From: Heterodera schachtii
Lineage: Eukaryota > Nematoda > Chromadorea > Rhabditida > Heteroderidae
Assembly (NCBI GenBank): GCA_023374025.1
Contig: SIJG01000004.1
Span: forward strand, 3,280,595 to 3,344,594
DNA: 64,000 bases
Direction: 5' to 3'
Each line of letters begins with the position of its first letter. Positions within the stretch are counted from its first letter, which is position 1. The position numbers and the translations under genes were made by a program. Positions 45,760 through 57,275 of the stretch are shown in pieces. The notes beneath the pieces were generated by a model. That model did not search any database and was not told the DNA's origin. It was given only the letters and a program-made list of their open reading frames with translations.

Positions 45760-47229
45760 GAAAAGTGCAGCACCGCACAACAAAAAAAGTCGTAGCCATC
45801 GTCGTGGGGTGCTGCTCCATACCGTATCAATTACCACACTGTATATATTTGCTGCTTGTCTTGTAATACTGTATTTAGCTAGGAAATATTAAAATCCTCA
45901 AACATAATGCCTTTCATCCCGTTTCCGTACATTCGAATGAAAGCCAACGACTGTCCGGGGGTCGCTTTTCTCCGAACCTGTGGGTGCTTTTTTAATTGCT
46001 GAAATAGGGCCGGGGTCATAATTTTAAAATGACAATTCTGTAAACATATTGATTGGGTATACTGTCGGACTGACATATGACTGTATGTATGCCGGCGCCG
46101 GTCAGTCAAGGCAATGGCAATTCGTATAAATGGAAACTCGTACAATAGTAAGCCTAAAGTTCGGCCAGCCCCTAAGCTTATGTACGAGTTGTCATGACAC
46201 CAGTCAGCCGGGAGCAGGTCGTTTTCTTCCGCGTCGTTTCCCCCCGAAAAATTAAAAAAAAAAATTTCAAATAGGAATTTCTTAAAAAAAAAAAAAATTT
46301 TAAGAAACTTATTTGTAAGAAATTTAAGGGAAATCGCCAAAAGTGGGGTTATTTTTTGTTAAAATTGCAAATTTTTCTTGGAAAATTTTTAAATTTCCCC
46401 CCCCCCCCATTGGCTACGACGGGCCACTGATGCCCAAGGCCCCGGTCAGCCACCGGTCTTTGTTTTTTTTTAATTTTCCCGTTTTTTTACAGCTTGTGCC
46501 ACCTCATTAATCGCTGAGTCGTTCGCGCTCAAGGCCAACCTTTTGTGCAACATTAACCGTTCCGATTGTCAGACAATATACGTGCCGATTTCAGGAGGTG
46601 CCAAAGTGCTTGGCTGGTGAGTGGTGCCACAAAAAAAAATTTTTTTTTTTTTAATTTTCAACTGAGATTTTTTGTAAAAATTTGAGTTTAAAAAAAATTT
46701 CGGTGATGAGATTTCTTCTAGATGCACCTCTTTTCAAATCTGGTCAATTTATTATTATTATTATTATTTTTTTACATTGACTTAAAAACAAAGATTTATT
46801 TTCGCATTTTCAGGATCGACGATGTTCAGGTCCGTATTGATGAGCTCAATTTGCAATTTGTGTACCGTTTGGGGGTGGTGTCGGCCAAGCATTTGCCGGT
46901 GTATGTTTTGGCGAATTATCTTTTTTAAATTAAATTAACAAATTAAAAATGCAACCGTTTTATTTACAAATAAAAAAAAAATTTTTTTTTTGTATATTTT
47001 AAGGTTTGCCCCGAAGAAGTTCGATATTCTGTATGTCTAAAAGAAGCCAATGAATTTTTCTCAAAATTCGTCCCAATTTTTTAAACACAGCATTGCAACT
47101 GATTTGATGTGTGACCTCGGATTGGGCATGGACATTGGCAAATTGGTAATCACCCGTAAGGGCAAAATGGCCAAATTTTTGACCGAGGACGAACAGCTCG
47201 AAATTGAGTTTCACCGCGAAGATGATTGA
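45760..47229 (+). CDS. Retropepsin-fold (DDI1-like) protein, copy 2, 5' exons unresolved
   Basis: Coding segments: about 46495-46616 (ATSLIAESFALKANLLCNIN ... ISGGAKVLGW), 46814-46900 (IDDVQVRIDELNLQFVYRLG VVSAKHLPV), 47005-47031 (FAPKKFDIL) and 47093-47229 (IATDLMCDLGLGMDIGKLVI ... KFLTEDEQLEIEF, stop 47227-47229). Same intron phases as copy 1. The likely equivalents of the active-site loop and the second LLGLD loop differ (ATD in place of GLD), so catalysis is doubtful. 45760-46480 is a duplicate of 41570-42040 with no clear frame. Confidence 0.55.
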
Positions 47230-47415
47230 CTGATGGATGAACAAAAGTGATCGGAGTGTGTGTGATCAGAGAAACAGAAATCAAACAAATAAACATTTAT
47301 TTTGCGCCATTTGTGAGAAAAAAATTATTTTTTTTTCGAAGATATTCAACAACAACTCTTCGTTTTTCATTGTCCAATTGGTGATGAGATCGTCGACCAT
47401 TTCTTTCAAAGATAA

Positions 47416-47810
47416 TTAATTTTCGTTGCTTTCATCCGCTTCTTCTTTTTCTTCTTCCGCTGGTGGGGATAATGGCCTAAATTAAATTTTAATTCTTTCG
47501 TTAAATTCAAAATGCTGTGTCTGTTGCTGCTGCTCACCCAATGTAATTGTCGGTAGACCATGAATTAAATTGGACATTGTTCATCTTGTGGTCCCAATTT
47601 TTGTTGTTTTCCGATTGAATCGCCGTCGTCTCCCCAACAATAATTGGGCACCGTTTCAGCAGCCAATAAGTATCATCGTCATTAATCAATGTCAGCTTCT
47701 CGTTGGTCCTTTCGTTCACCAATTCAAATGGCACAATTTGTGTTGTTGGCCACAAAACTCCAAAACGAATTTGGAAGCTGACAGAATCGGTGGCACGGAT
47801 AAATGGCGAA
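47416..47810 (-). pseudogene. Type A F-box-like gene, 3' fragment (A13)
   Basis: Exon 4 to about 47807 (FIRATDSVSFQIRFGVLWPT ... PFELVNERTNEKLTL ... LLKRCPII), donor 47538, tail exon 47416-47476 (PLSPPAEEEKEEADESNEN). The exon 4 acceptor AG is gone and no exon 1-3 lies upstream. Confidence 0.75.
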
Positions 47811-47829
47811 TGGTCGCTGCCAGATGAAA

Positions 47830-49040
47830 ATTTTTTAAATTCAGCATTTAAATTAAATTTGGTTTATGATTTTTCTTTCGTTAAACATAATTTTGGACAA
47901 AAACCCGAGAAAATTTATGAAAATTGATTAGTATCCTGTAAAATCCGGACGGTATCACTCAATCCCTGTCAGCAGGGCTCTAATTTTAATGCAGAAGAGT
48001 TGCAAATTAATTAAAACATTTATAATTGCGGCGTCTGTCCTTGAAAATCCCTTCCGCGCGTCCTTGCTGTGCCACACTCGCCTCCCCCCCCCCCCCCCTC
48101 CCTCTCCGCTCAACTAACTCGGCACTGGCGCCGACGACGGCACCGGCACAAAGCCGGCATAGCTCATGTCCGTCCCGCTGGCACCAAAACGGCACAGGCA
48201 CGTCCAATCAGCAGCTGTCGACCGAACCAGCCTAGAATCACTCCATTTCATACGCTTTTCATTCAGCTCATTTAGTGCCTCTTCGGCACACGTCGTTTCA
48301 TTCAATTCAGTCGTGTAACATGACCACTGGTTCCACACATTCCACACCTTCCCGTCTAAATTTTCAGGCGCCTAACGGCACCGTCGAAACCCCCATTTTA
48401 TCATATTTTTGAAAAATGGAGACCAAATGGCAAAAAACTCTAATTTTTTGGAGAAAAATTTTGTAACGGCCTTTTTAGGCTTCGGAATTCGATTTCCGAA
48501 AATTTTTGGAACCTCGGGATGCCATCCATCCGGGGCCGGGCCGTTTTCGTATGGGCCATTTTCGTACGTCCGTTTTCGTACGAGAGGATATTCAAAAAGA
48601 AAAAAATAAATAAAACAATTGCATTTAAATCGTGCACTAATGTTTAATTATGCTTTTTAATGTTTTGACCAAATTAGGCTTTTATAATTACAAATATGAA
48701 CCAACAGCTAGTAATTAAAACAAAACGAAACTTTAAATCAGAATTTTTTAGTTTAATCAAATTTTTCCATCGAGGCGTTCTTTTGCCAGATTCTTTTTCA
48801 CCCGTTTCCAATTTCGGTTTTTAGACAATTTGTCAATTTTACCCCAATAAATCCTTCCATTGAACCGTTAAAATGGAAAACGACGAAATTATGGCTTTAT
48901 GACGGTTAGTCAAAAAACCATCAAACCAAACATTTGTTTATCTTTCCATACGAAATAATAATGACGCCAGTGAGCTAAAACGAAGATTTTGATGCCAAAA
49001 ATAAAGAACAATTTTTATGAGCACGTCAATAATTAAATAA
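47830..49040. other. Gene-free; GC-rich island at 48040-48340
   Basis: 48040-48340 is GC-rich with a C run (48090-48102); it is open in two + frames and one - frame (48007-48207), none recognisable. 48470-48600 holds pieces of the miniature hAT element and GTACG repeats. The remainder is AT-rich with no gene. Confidence 0.4.
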
Positions 49041-49045
49041 TAATT

Positions 49046-49320
49046 TCAATTAGATCGGTCGTCACTTCCTAACAATTCATTCATCCATTCATGCTGTTCA
49101 TCATTTGGGCCGTCCAATGCGTTGAGAAGACTAAAAATTCAAACGCAATAATTTTTAATTTTTGAAAAAAAAATTCACTGACGAGTCCCCGATGCGAAAG
49201 TCTCATCATGAATTTGAATGTAAATTTTGTTCCACAGGTCATCAATTTCACAGCTAATCGCTTCCTCTTCCCATTTTGTCCATTTGCTTTCATCTCGCGC
49301 AATTGGACAACTGATCAGCA
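49046..49320 (-). pseudogene. Type B F-box-like gene, last exons, cut by an LTR-like unit
   Basis: Reverse strand: LLISCPIARDESKWTKWEEE AISCEIDDLWNKI... then an intron (donor 49180 region, acceptor TTTTTAG near 49130) and the tail LLNALDGPNDEQHEWMNE..., stop at 49046. Homology stops at 49320/49321, the first base of the LTR-like repeat, and does not resume after 54906. Confidence 0.68.
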
Positions 49321-49321
49321 G

Positions 49322-49920
49322 TGTAACCCACAACCCCTTCCAATTTACTCAAAACCTCGGGACTCAATTAGGCGAATCTTCCTCCTACCGTTAACACATT
49401 TCCCATTTCCCACCTTATCTTTCCGTTCTATCTCCCTCTTATCCTTTTCACATCCGATCCCCCTTTTTTCCCTTTTCCGTTCCCTTCCGCCACTTACGGA
49501 CACTTTTCACGTACAAAAGGCACTCCGATCACACCATGATCGGAGGGGGAATGGACGTCAATCGACAATCAGTCGTTCTTTCCTCCTCCGTCCCTTCTCT
49601 CCCAAGGCCTTTTTCCCTCCTCCCCCCCCTCCCCGGGCTTTTCTCATCCCAAAGGCTTAAATCTCCAATCCCTCCAGGGCACTTTCTTAACCAATGGCAC
49701 TCCCAAAATCCAATCAATCCTCCCCTTTTCTAATCTCAATCAACACGGCACTTATTTTAAACAATTTTATTTATATTTATTTTCTTATTTTCGTTAATAA
49801 ATAATAAAACTCAATTCGACATTTGGAAATAAAAGGGAAATTAAAAGGGGAAATTCGATAATAAATAAAGGGACTTTTTCGGACATTTTCCCTCCCGGCC
49901 CGGCACGTTCCCACATTTCT
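49322..49920. repeat. Left LTR-like direct repeat, ~600 bp
   Basis: Begins TGTAACCCACAACCCC, ends CGTTCCCACATTTCT; matches 54325-54906 along its length with small indels (one has AATCGACAATCAGTCG, absent in the other). Contains AATAAA-type signals. A TGGTAGCACCGG just after it could be a primer-binding site. Confidence 0.75.
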
Positions 49921-52900
49921 GGTAGCACCGGATGGTTGTCAAACGACAACCTTTCCACCCTCTCTCTGGGTAAATTGTCCCATTTCACCTCTGAAATTTT
50001 TTTTCCATTAAATCACATTTTTCACTCATTTTTCCCCTCCCTTCACTTTTGGCCTTCCCCACAATATTCTCGTGCCGCCGCAATTAGTTGTACAGTTCCA
50101 TCTCCAACTTCTTGCAAACAATGGCTGTCTTGAAGTTCAGAACTTCTCGATTAGCAGAGCGAATTTTTTTTCTTCCCTCTTAATACAATGTCTATTTTCC
50201 TCCGATTTCCACCCAAATATATTGATGAAAAGCTCAAAAGCCCCCCTCCCCCCTTCAACATCGAATATCCCGTTTTCAGGACAGATTGCGCAACCTTGCA
50301 TCCAACATTCAAATTCCAGGCCATTTGCACATCCAACATTCAAAATTCCAGGCCATTTGCACATCCAACATTCAAAATTCCAGGCCATTTGCACATCCAA
50401 CATTCAAATTTCAGGCCATTTGCGCATTCAACATTCAAATTTCAGGCCATTTGCACATCCAACATTCAAATTTCAGGCCATTTGCACATCAAACATTCAA
50501 ATTCCAGTCCATTTGCACATCCAACATTCATTTACAGGCCATTTGCACATCCAACATTCAAATTCCAGGCCATTTGCACATCCAACATTCAAATTCCAGG
50601 CCATTTGCACATCCAAATTCAAATTCCAGGCCATTTGCACATCAAACATTCAAATTCCAGCCATATCCTCTCATCAAACATTCAAATTTCTTGCCATGTG
50701 CACATCCAACATTCAAATTTCAGGCCATTTGCGCATTCACATTCAAATCACACACAAATTCAAATTCCAGGCCATTTGCACATCCTACATTCAAATTCCA
50801 GGCCATTTGCACATCCAACATTCAAATTCCAGGCCATTTGCACACCAAACATTCAAATTCCAGGCCATTTGCACATCCAACATTCAAATTCCAGGCCATT
50901 TGCACATCCAACATTCAAATTCCAGGCCATTTGCACATCCAACATTCAAATTCCAGGCCATTTGCACATCCAAATTCAAATTCCAGGCCATTTGCACATC
51001 AAACATTCAAATTCCAGCCATATCCTCTCATTCAACATTCAAATTTCAGGCCATTTGCACATCCAACATTCAAATTTCAGGCCATTTGCACATCAAACAT
51101 TCAAATTCCAGGCCATTTGCACATCCAACATTCAAATTCCAGGCCATTTGCACATCCAACATTACAATTCCAGGCCATTCCCTCGCATCAAACATTCAAA
51201 TTCCAGTCCATTTGCACATCCAACATTCATTTACAGGCCATTTGCACATCAAACATTCATATTCCAGGCCATTTGCACATCAAACATTCATTTACAGGCC
51301 ATTTGCGCATCAAACATTCAAATTCCAGGCCATTTGCACATCCAACATTCAAATTCCAGGCCATTTCCTAACATCCAACATTCAAATTCCAGGCCATTTG
51401 CACAACCAACATCCAAATTTTAGGCCATTTGCGCATCCAACATTCAAATTTCAGGCCATTTGCTCATCCAACATTCAAATTTCAGGCCATTTGCGCACCC
51501 AACATTCAAATTCCAGGCCATTTGCACATCCAACATTCAAAATTCCAGGCCATTTGCACATCCAACATTCAAAATTCCAGGCCATTTGCGCATCAAACAT
51601 TCAAATTCCAGTCCATTTGCACATCCAACATTCATTTACAGGCCATTTGCACATCAAACATTCATATTCCAGGCCTTTTGCACATCAAACATTCATTTAC
51701 AGGCCATTTGCGCATCAAACATTCATTTACAGGCCATTTGCGCATCAAACATTCAAATTCCAGGCCATTTGCACATCAAACATTCAAATTCCAGGCCATT
51801 TCCTAACATCCAACATTCAAATTCCAGGCCATTTGCACAACCAACATTCAAATTTTAGGCCATTTGCGCATCCAACATTCAGATTTCAGGCCATTTGCGC
51901 ATCCAACATTCAAATTTCAGGCCATTTGCACATCCAACATTCAAATTCCAGGCCATTCCCTCGCATCAAACATTCAAATTCCAGTCCATTTGCACATCCA
52001 ACATTCAAATTCCAGGCCATTTGCACATCCAACATTACAATTCCAGGCCATTCCCTCGCATCAAACATTCAAATTCCAGTCCATTTGCACATCCAACATT
52101 CAAATTCCAGGCCATTTGCACATCCAACATTACAATTCCAGGCCATTCCCTCGCATTAAACATTCAAATTCCAGTCCATTTGCACATCCAACATTCATTT
52201 ACAGGCCATTTGCACATCAAACATTCATATTCCAGGCCATTTGCGCATCAAACATTCAAATTCCAGGCCATTTGCACATCCAACATTCAAATTCCAGGCC
52301 ATTTGCACATCAAACATTCAAATTCCAGGCCATTTCCTAACATCCAACATTCAAATTCCAGGCTATTTGCACATCAAACATTCAAATTCCAGGCCATTTC
52401 CTAACATCCAACATTCAAATTCCAGGCCATTTGCACAACCAACATCCAAATTTTAGGCCATTTGCGCATCCAACATTCAAATTTCAGGCCATTTACTCAT
52501 CCAACATTCAAATTTCAGGCCATTTGCGCACCCAACATTCATTTACAGGCCATTTGCACATCAAACATTCATATTCCAGGCCATTCCCTCACATCAAACA
52601 TTCAAATTCCAGGCCCTTTGCGCATCCAACATTCAGATTTCAGGCCATTTGCGCATCCACCATTCAAATTCCAGGCCATTTGCATCGTCCAACATTCAAA
52701 TTCTAGGCCATTCGCGCATCCACCATTCAAATTCCAGGCCATTTGCGCATACAACATTCAGCCGTTTCCTCAAACCAACATTCAGTTACCAGGCCATTCC
52801 TCGCATCAACATTAAGTTACCAAGCCATCTCCTCGCATCAAACATTCGATTTGCACATACACATTTTCAGGGAAGTTATAAACCTTTACATATTACTTTA

Positions 52901-54324
52901 CACACCCACACCCTCACATTTTTAACCACCTAAGTTAATACTTATTTTTTTAAACTCCCAAAACGTAATTAAATCCTGGTTACTACTACATAGTAGCATC
53001 CAGCGAGTTATAATAAAACTGTTAACTTTTATTTCTCTTGGCCTTATCGCACCATCCTTCTCTTGTACCCTTCCGAATTAATTGGTCAAAATACTATCCC
53101 TAAATTTTTACTCAATTTCAATTAAATTAAACCTTCAAGTACAAAAATTCCTATGTTATGCAAATTCCAAATACAAAAACAAGTGGATTACCCTCATTGG
53201 GTTATCTCGCTAAAAAAAACAAATAAAATCTTAGCTACTCTCTCAGTTTACCTACTTAAACCCATAATTTTTCCCCTTTGATTAATTTAAAGTTTTCCGT
53301 ATTTGGATTTTTTAATTCTGCTTGGTTGGCTACCAACGCCAGCTTTTCCCTCGATTTTAGACCTATTCCGGCTTCCTCCCTGAATACCAAACAGTTTTTC
53401 CCACTGATTTTGTTTCACCAATTTTCGTAATCAATTCCTTTTTACTTTAATACTTAAATCCATTCTAATTATATTAATCCCCAAATTAGTGTTTTGTTTT
53501 TCCATGAAGCCCAAAATGCAACCATTCTTAAAAAAAAGAAAAGCGATTTTCCCCAAAGGGATATCTTGCAAAAAAAAATCCAATACAATCCCAAATAAAT
53601 CGTTTCAATTAGTAAAAAGGTCTAAATTATCATCTCAATTTCCCCAACCCACAAATTTCCATTTTAATTTCTGCCCTATTTTTTCTAAATTTTTGAATTT
53701 ATCCATTGCTTTCACTCCTAATTTCCGATTAGTTTCCTAATTGTTTAGTCAGCCGAATTAATCTGTCCATTTTTTTGCACCAAAATCCCGAAATTAAAGT
53801 TTTGTTTTTCCAAGTGAACCCCAAAATCCATCCATTCTAAAAACAAAGTACAAGCAGATTTTCCTCTACGGGATTTCTTGCAGAAAAGCGATAATTCCTT
53901 TCCCAACGCATTTTGATGTCATAATTTTACATTTCAAAAATGCATATTTCTCACACCCTGCACTCATAAACGATGACATGGCACAATGTCCCCCACACTT
54001 CCTTCCTCTTTCCAGCCCATGGTAGTCCAACTATCCTCCTCTCCAACCACACCCGAACCACACTAAAACAAAATATTTTTTTTCAGGAATCCTTGGAACT
54101 TCACTTTGTGTTAAACGCTCAGATCGATCCAGTGACCATTGCTCAAACAATTTTGCCTATCTGCACTGCGCAATGAAATCACAGATGATATGAACTCGAT
54201 GAAGGAAAGATGATATGATGAGTGATTTGATGATTCCGTTTTCGATGGACATTCATATCTCTTCTTATCTTTCACCATCTACCCTCACCAAAGACCAGGG
54301 ACGGTCTTCCTGTGGCGTCGGAGG
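49921..54324 (+). mobile_element. Interior of a non-autonomous LTR-like unit
   Basis: Lies between the two ~600-bp direct repeats. No gag, protease, reverse transcriptase or integrase reading is present. It consists of a C-rich leader (49921-50296), the 31-bp minisatellite, and an AT-rich, gene-free segment (52870-54324). Layout resembles a large retrotransposon derivative, but I find no matching TSD and no convincing polypurine tract, so the class is inferred. Confidence 0.5.
50297..52860 (+). repeat. 31-bp minisatellite, about 80 copies, open in all three + frames
   Basis: Consensus unit CATTCAAATTCCAGGCCATT + TGCACATCCAA (31 bp), with variants (ATTTACAGG, CATTTCCTAACATC, CATTCCCTCGCATC) arranged in higher-order blocks. 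The unit has no TAA, TAG or TGA in any forward phase, so open frames run up to 695 codons (50072-52159). Because 31 is not a multiple of 3, each frame gives the same cyclic 31-residue peptide (HIQHSNSRPFAHPTFKFQAI CTSNIQIPG...). G is scarce on this strand. No signal peptide or start context supports a gene. Confidence 0.95.
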
Positions 54325-54906
54325 TGTAACCCACAACCCCCTCCCAATTTACTCAAAAACCCTGGGACTCAATTAGGCTAACATTCCTCCTCCCGTTAAC
54401 ACATTTCTCTTTTCCCACCTTATCTCCCGTTTAATCTCCCTCATCCATTTCACATCCGTTCCCCTTTTCCGTTTTCCTTCCGCCGCTTACGGACACTTCA
54501 CGTACAAAAGGCACTCCGATCACACCAATCGAGGAGGGAGAGAGGAAGAGCACGTAAATCCATAATTCACTCGGCCTCTCCCCTCCGTCCTTTCCTCCAG
54601 GGCTTCTTCTCTTTCCCCTCAGGGCTTTTCTCACCCCAAGGAATTCAATCTTCAATCCCTCCAGGGCACTTTCTTTACCAATGGCACTTCCGAAATCCAA
54701 TCAATCCTCCCCTTTTCTAATCTCAATCAACACGGCACTTATTTTAAACAATTTTATTTATATTTATTTTCTTATTTCCGTTATAAATAATAAAACTCAA
54801 TTCGACATTTGGAAATAAAAGGGAAATTAAAAGAGGAAATTCGATAATAAATAAAGGGACTTTTTCGGACATTTTCCCTCCCGGCCCGGCACGTTCCCAC
54901 ATTTCT
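54325..54906. repeat. Right LTR-like direct repeat
   Basis: Same sequence as 49322-49920, same orientation (TGTAACCCACAACCCCCTCC ... CACGTTCCCACATTTCT). Downstream sequence bears no relation to the bases left of 49322. Confidence 0.75.
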
Positions 54907-55072
54907 TGGATGAATATTTTTTCCAGGGCTTCCGAGATGGACCAGGACTCCTGCTGCTGGTTCTGTTGCACTATTCAAAAACAAAGGCCTCCTTTCGGGG
55001 TTCGGACAATCCATCAACAATTAGCGATTTAATAATTTTAAATGAAAATAGTTCTTAAAGAATACTAAATTT

Positions 55073-55484
55073 TAGGGTTGGGCCCTCGACTCCGCCCTGA
55101 AACCCGATATTTTTGGCTATTTTTTCGGGGTAACTCCGACGCTTCCGACCCGTAACCACGACTCGGGGTCGGGGTTAAATATACACCCATAAGAATGGCA
55201 TTTTTGTGGGAGAAAAATCAATCGGTCGACCCAGAAAACCGATCAAACCAGATTTTCAAATTGCCGGATCCGATTTTAAAGTTTTCACATGTTAAAAAAT
55301 ATATATAAATAAATAAAATTATTATTATTATGCAAATTAATAAATATTTTTTCAGAAAAAATAATAAAAAAAATTTTTTGGTTATATGGCATAAGGTAAA
55401 AATTGAAAAAGCCCGAATGATTTGGTCGACCCCGAACTTGCTGACCCCGACTTTTGCGACCCGACGGTCGGGGGCCCAACCCTA
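55073..55484. mobile_element. hAT-type MITE (TAGGG ends), 412 bp
   Basis: Ends TAGGGTTGGGCCC on both sides (inverted). The 8-bp TSD CTAAATTT is at 55065-55072 and 55485-55492. The interior has repeated GACCCCGAC / GTCGGGGTC. Confidence 0.9.
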
Positions 55485-55554
55485 CTAAATTTTGTTGACG
55501 GATTATCCATAAGCCATAACTGACGGATTGTCCGGGAGCCGCCCGCCTTTCTGC

Positions 55555-56689
55555 TTACCCTTCATCAAAAACACTGAAGACGACTTTGTTCAAATGGTCC
55601 AAATTTTCGTCTTTCTTCTGCTGAACTTCGTCTGTCTCCCCAATGATTGGGCACCGTTTCAACAGCAATTCGTAATCCAATTCTTTGCTCAATGTCAGCC
55701 TCTCATTTGTCCGTTCGTTCATCAATTCAAATGGTTCAATTGGCATTGTTTGATAAACAGTAATTCGCATATTGTAGCGCACAGAAGTGGTGGCGCGGAG
55801 AAATGCCTAAACAGAAAAGGAAGCGAAAATCATTCTGCCGTTTCATGAAAATGTGGTGGTCGGCCACCTCCTTGAAGTTGTTGATCCATTCGAGATTTGG
55901 ACTCAGATAATAGCGGCAACGCAATTGCTTCGGCTGTCCATCTTTTGTCGGAGTGTGCAACCATTGGTACAACACACGGTGAGCAGAAGTTACATTCGGT
56001 ACGTCATCATCAGCAGCAATTTCATCGGGGTACAGAGCACCGGAATTGATTGAATCCAATTGATCAATATCAGTGAGAATTGTGGGCGAAATGCGACAAC
56101 ACAACTGGTCCAAATGATAGTGATTGTCAAAGTTCAAATGGCGAATGCTTGTCGCAAAAATGGGCCAAATTTGACGGATAAAAGCAATCCAAATTGGCCT
56201 GACATTCACAATAACCAAATTGGTGCCACTTTTGTCCCAAATTTGCTTGTTGGCATGGAGAAATGTGAGCACAGATTGATCAATATTACTGAAAATGGCA
56301 TGCTTTTATGATCAATTATTAATAATGCTGTTCAATTTGGATTACCGAATTCGAAGTTTCGTAAAGCGTATTTTGTTGGGCAGCGGATGGTCCGGCAACG
56401 GAAAATCCACAAAATTGCCATCAATCCGTACAGATAGTTTCGCTTTTTGTTCTTCGCACTTGGAAATTGTAATGGTATTCCAAAGCGTAAATTCCTTTTT
56501 TCCATCAAAATGCGCGTCCACTAAAATGTCGAAACGGTCGGAAAGCAATGCCATTTTGAGTCCGAGTTGAGCACGGTTAAAAGATGGCAGAATGTCCATC
56601 CAAACATCGCTACAAATCCAGCTAAAACAATGGAAAAAATTTGGGTAAATGAATTAATTTTTCAAAAGAATTCCTTACCGTCTGTTCAT
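55555..56689 (-). CDS. Type A F-box-like protein without tail exon (A14)
   Basis: Exons 56679-56689, 56346-56621, 55868-56288 and 55559-55806. F-box-like WICSDVWMDILPSFNRAQLG; exon 3 NIDQSVLTFLHANKQIWDKS ... QWLHTPTKDGQPKQL; exon 4 AFLRATTSVRYNMRITVYQT. No tail exon is found; the exon 4 donor GG/GTAAG reads GGG-TAA in frame, giving 319 residues. The family homology ends at the donor. Confidence 0.77.
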
Positions 56690-56694
56690 TTTTG

Positions 56695-57197
56695 CTGCAA
56701 ATTTCCGTTTTGTTTGGTGTCACGATGAATCAATAATTGCCCTTCAAATCCTTTTTTAAACAATAAGTAAATTTCTATATTTATTGTCACTGAAATGGAA
56801 TTGAAAAAATGGGGTAGAAAAAATCGTCAAAAATATGTTAAAAAAAAGTTCTAGAAACCGAGGTGGACTCTCTGATTGGTTTTTCTGGATTTGGTAACAC
56901 TTACCAATATCAGTTCAAATCATTCGGGCCAATGTTCTTCACCACTGCTCAGTTATTATTATTTTTAATTTATATAAATGCGAATTTTGTTGAAAATTGA
57001 ATTTTCGATTTTTTGGCAGAGAGAAATATATAATTGGACGCATAAAAAAGATTGAGCGGATAAAGTGAAAAAAAAACAATATTTTTTTTACAAATCTCCG
57101 TCTGTTTTATTCTGTTTCAAAATTTTTCTTTGTGTTCTTTTTGCTCTCTCATTTTCCCCAACTCTCTCTTTTTAAGTTACATAACAACAGAGTTTTG
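56695..57197. other. Intergenic
   Basis: 5' flank of A14 in reverse, then AT-rich sequence. No gene seen. Confidence 0.45.
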
Positions 57198-57275
57198 CGG
57201 TCTACCTCAGTTCGGCCCCCACAGTTCGGCCCTCACGATTCGGCCCCCACGATTCGGCCCCAGCATGTTTTTCCC
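57198..57275. mobile_element. Truncated 12700-type element end
   Basis: CGGTCTACCTCAGTTCGGCC followed by repeats of TTCGGCCC(T/C)CAC(G/A), ending CAGCATGTTTTTCCC. It abuts exon 2 of A15 in mid-exon, replacing its first four codons, the first intron and exon 1. Confidence 0.75.

Noticed and set aside
50072..52159. 695-codon open frame as a real repetitive protein gene
   Set aside because: All three forward frames are open across the array for purely compositional reasons, there is no good start or signal peptide, and neighbouring frames are equally long. Reported as a minisatellite instead.
50297..52860. CRISPR-like array
   Set aside because: Units are contiguous 31-bp repeats with no unique spacers, in a eukaryotic intron-rich setting.
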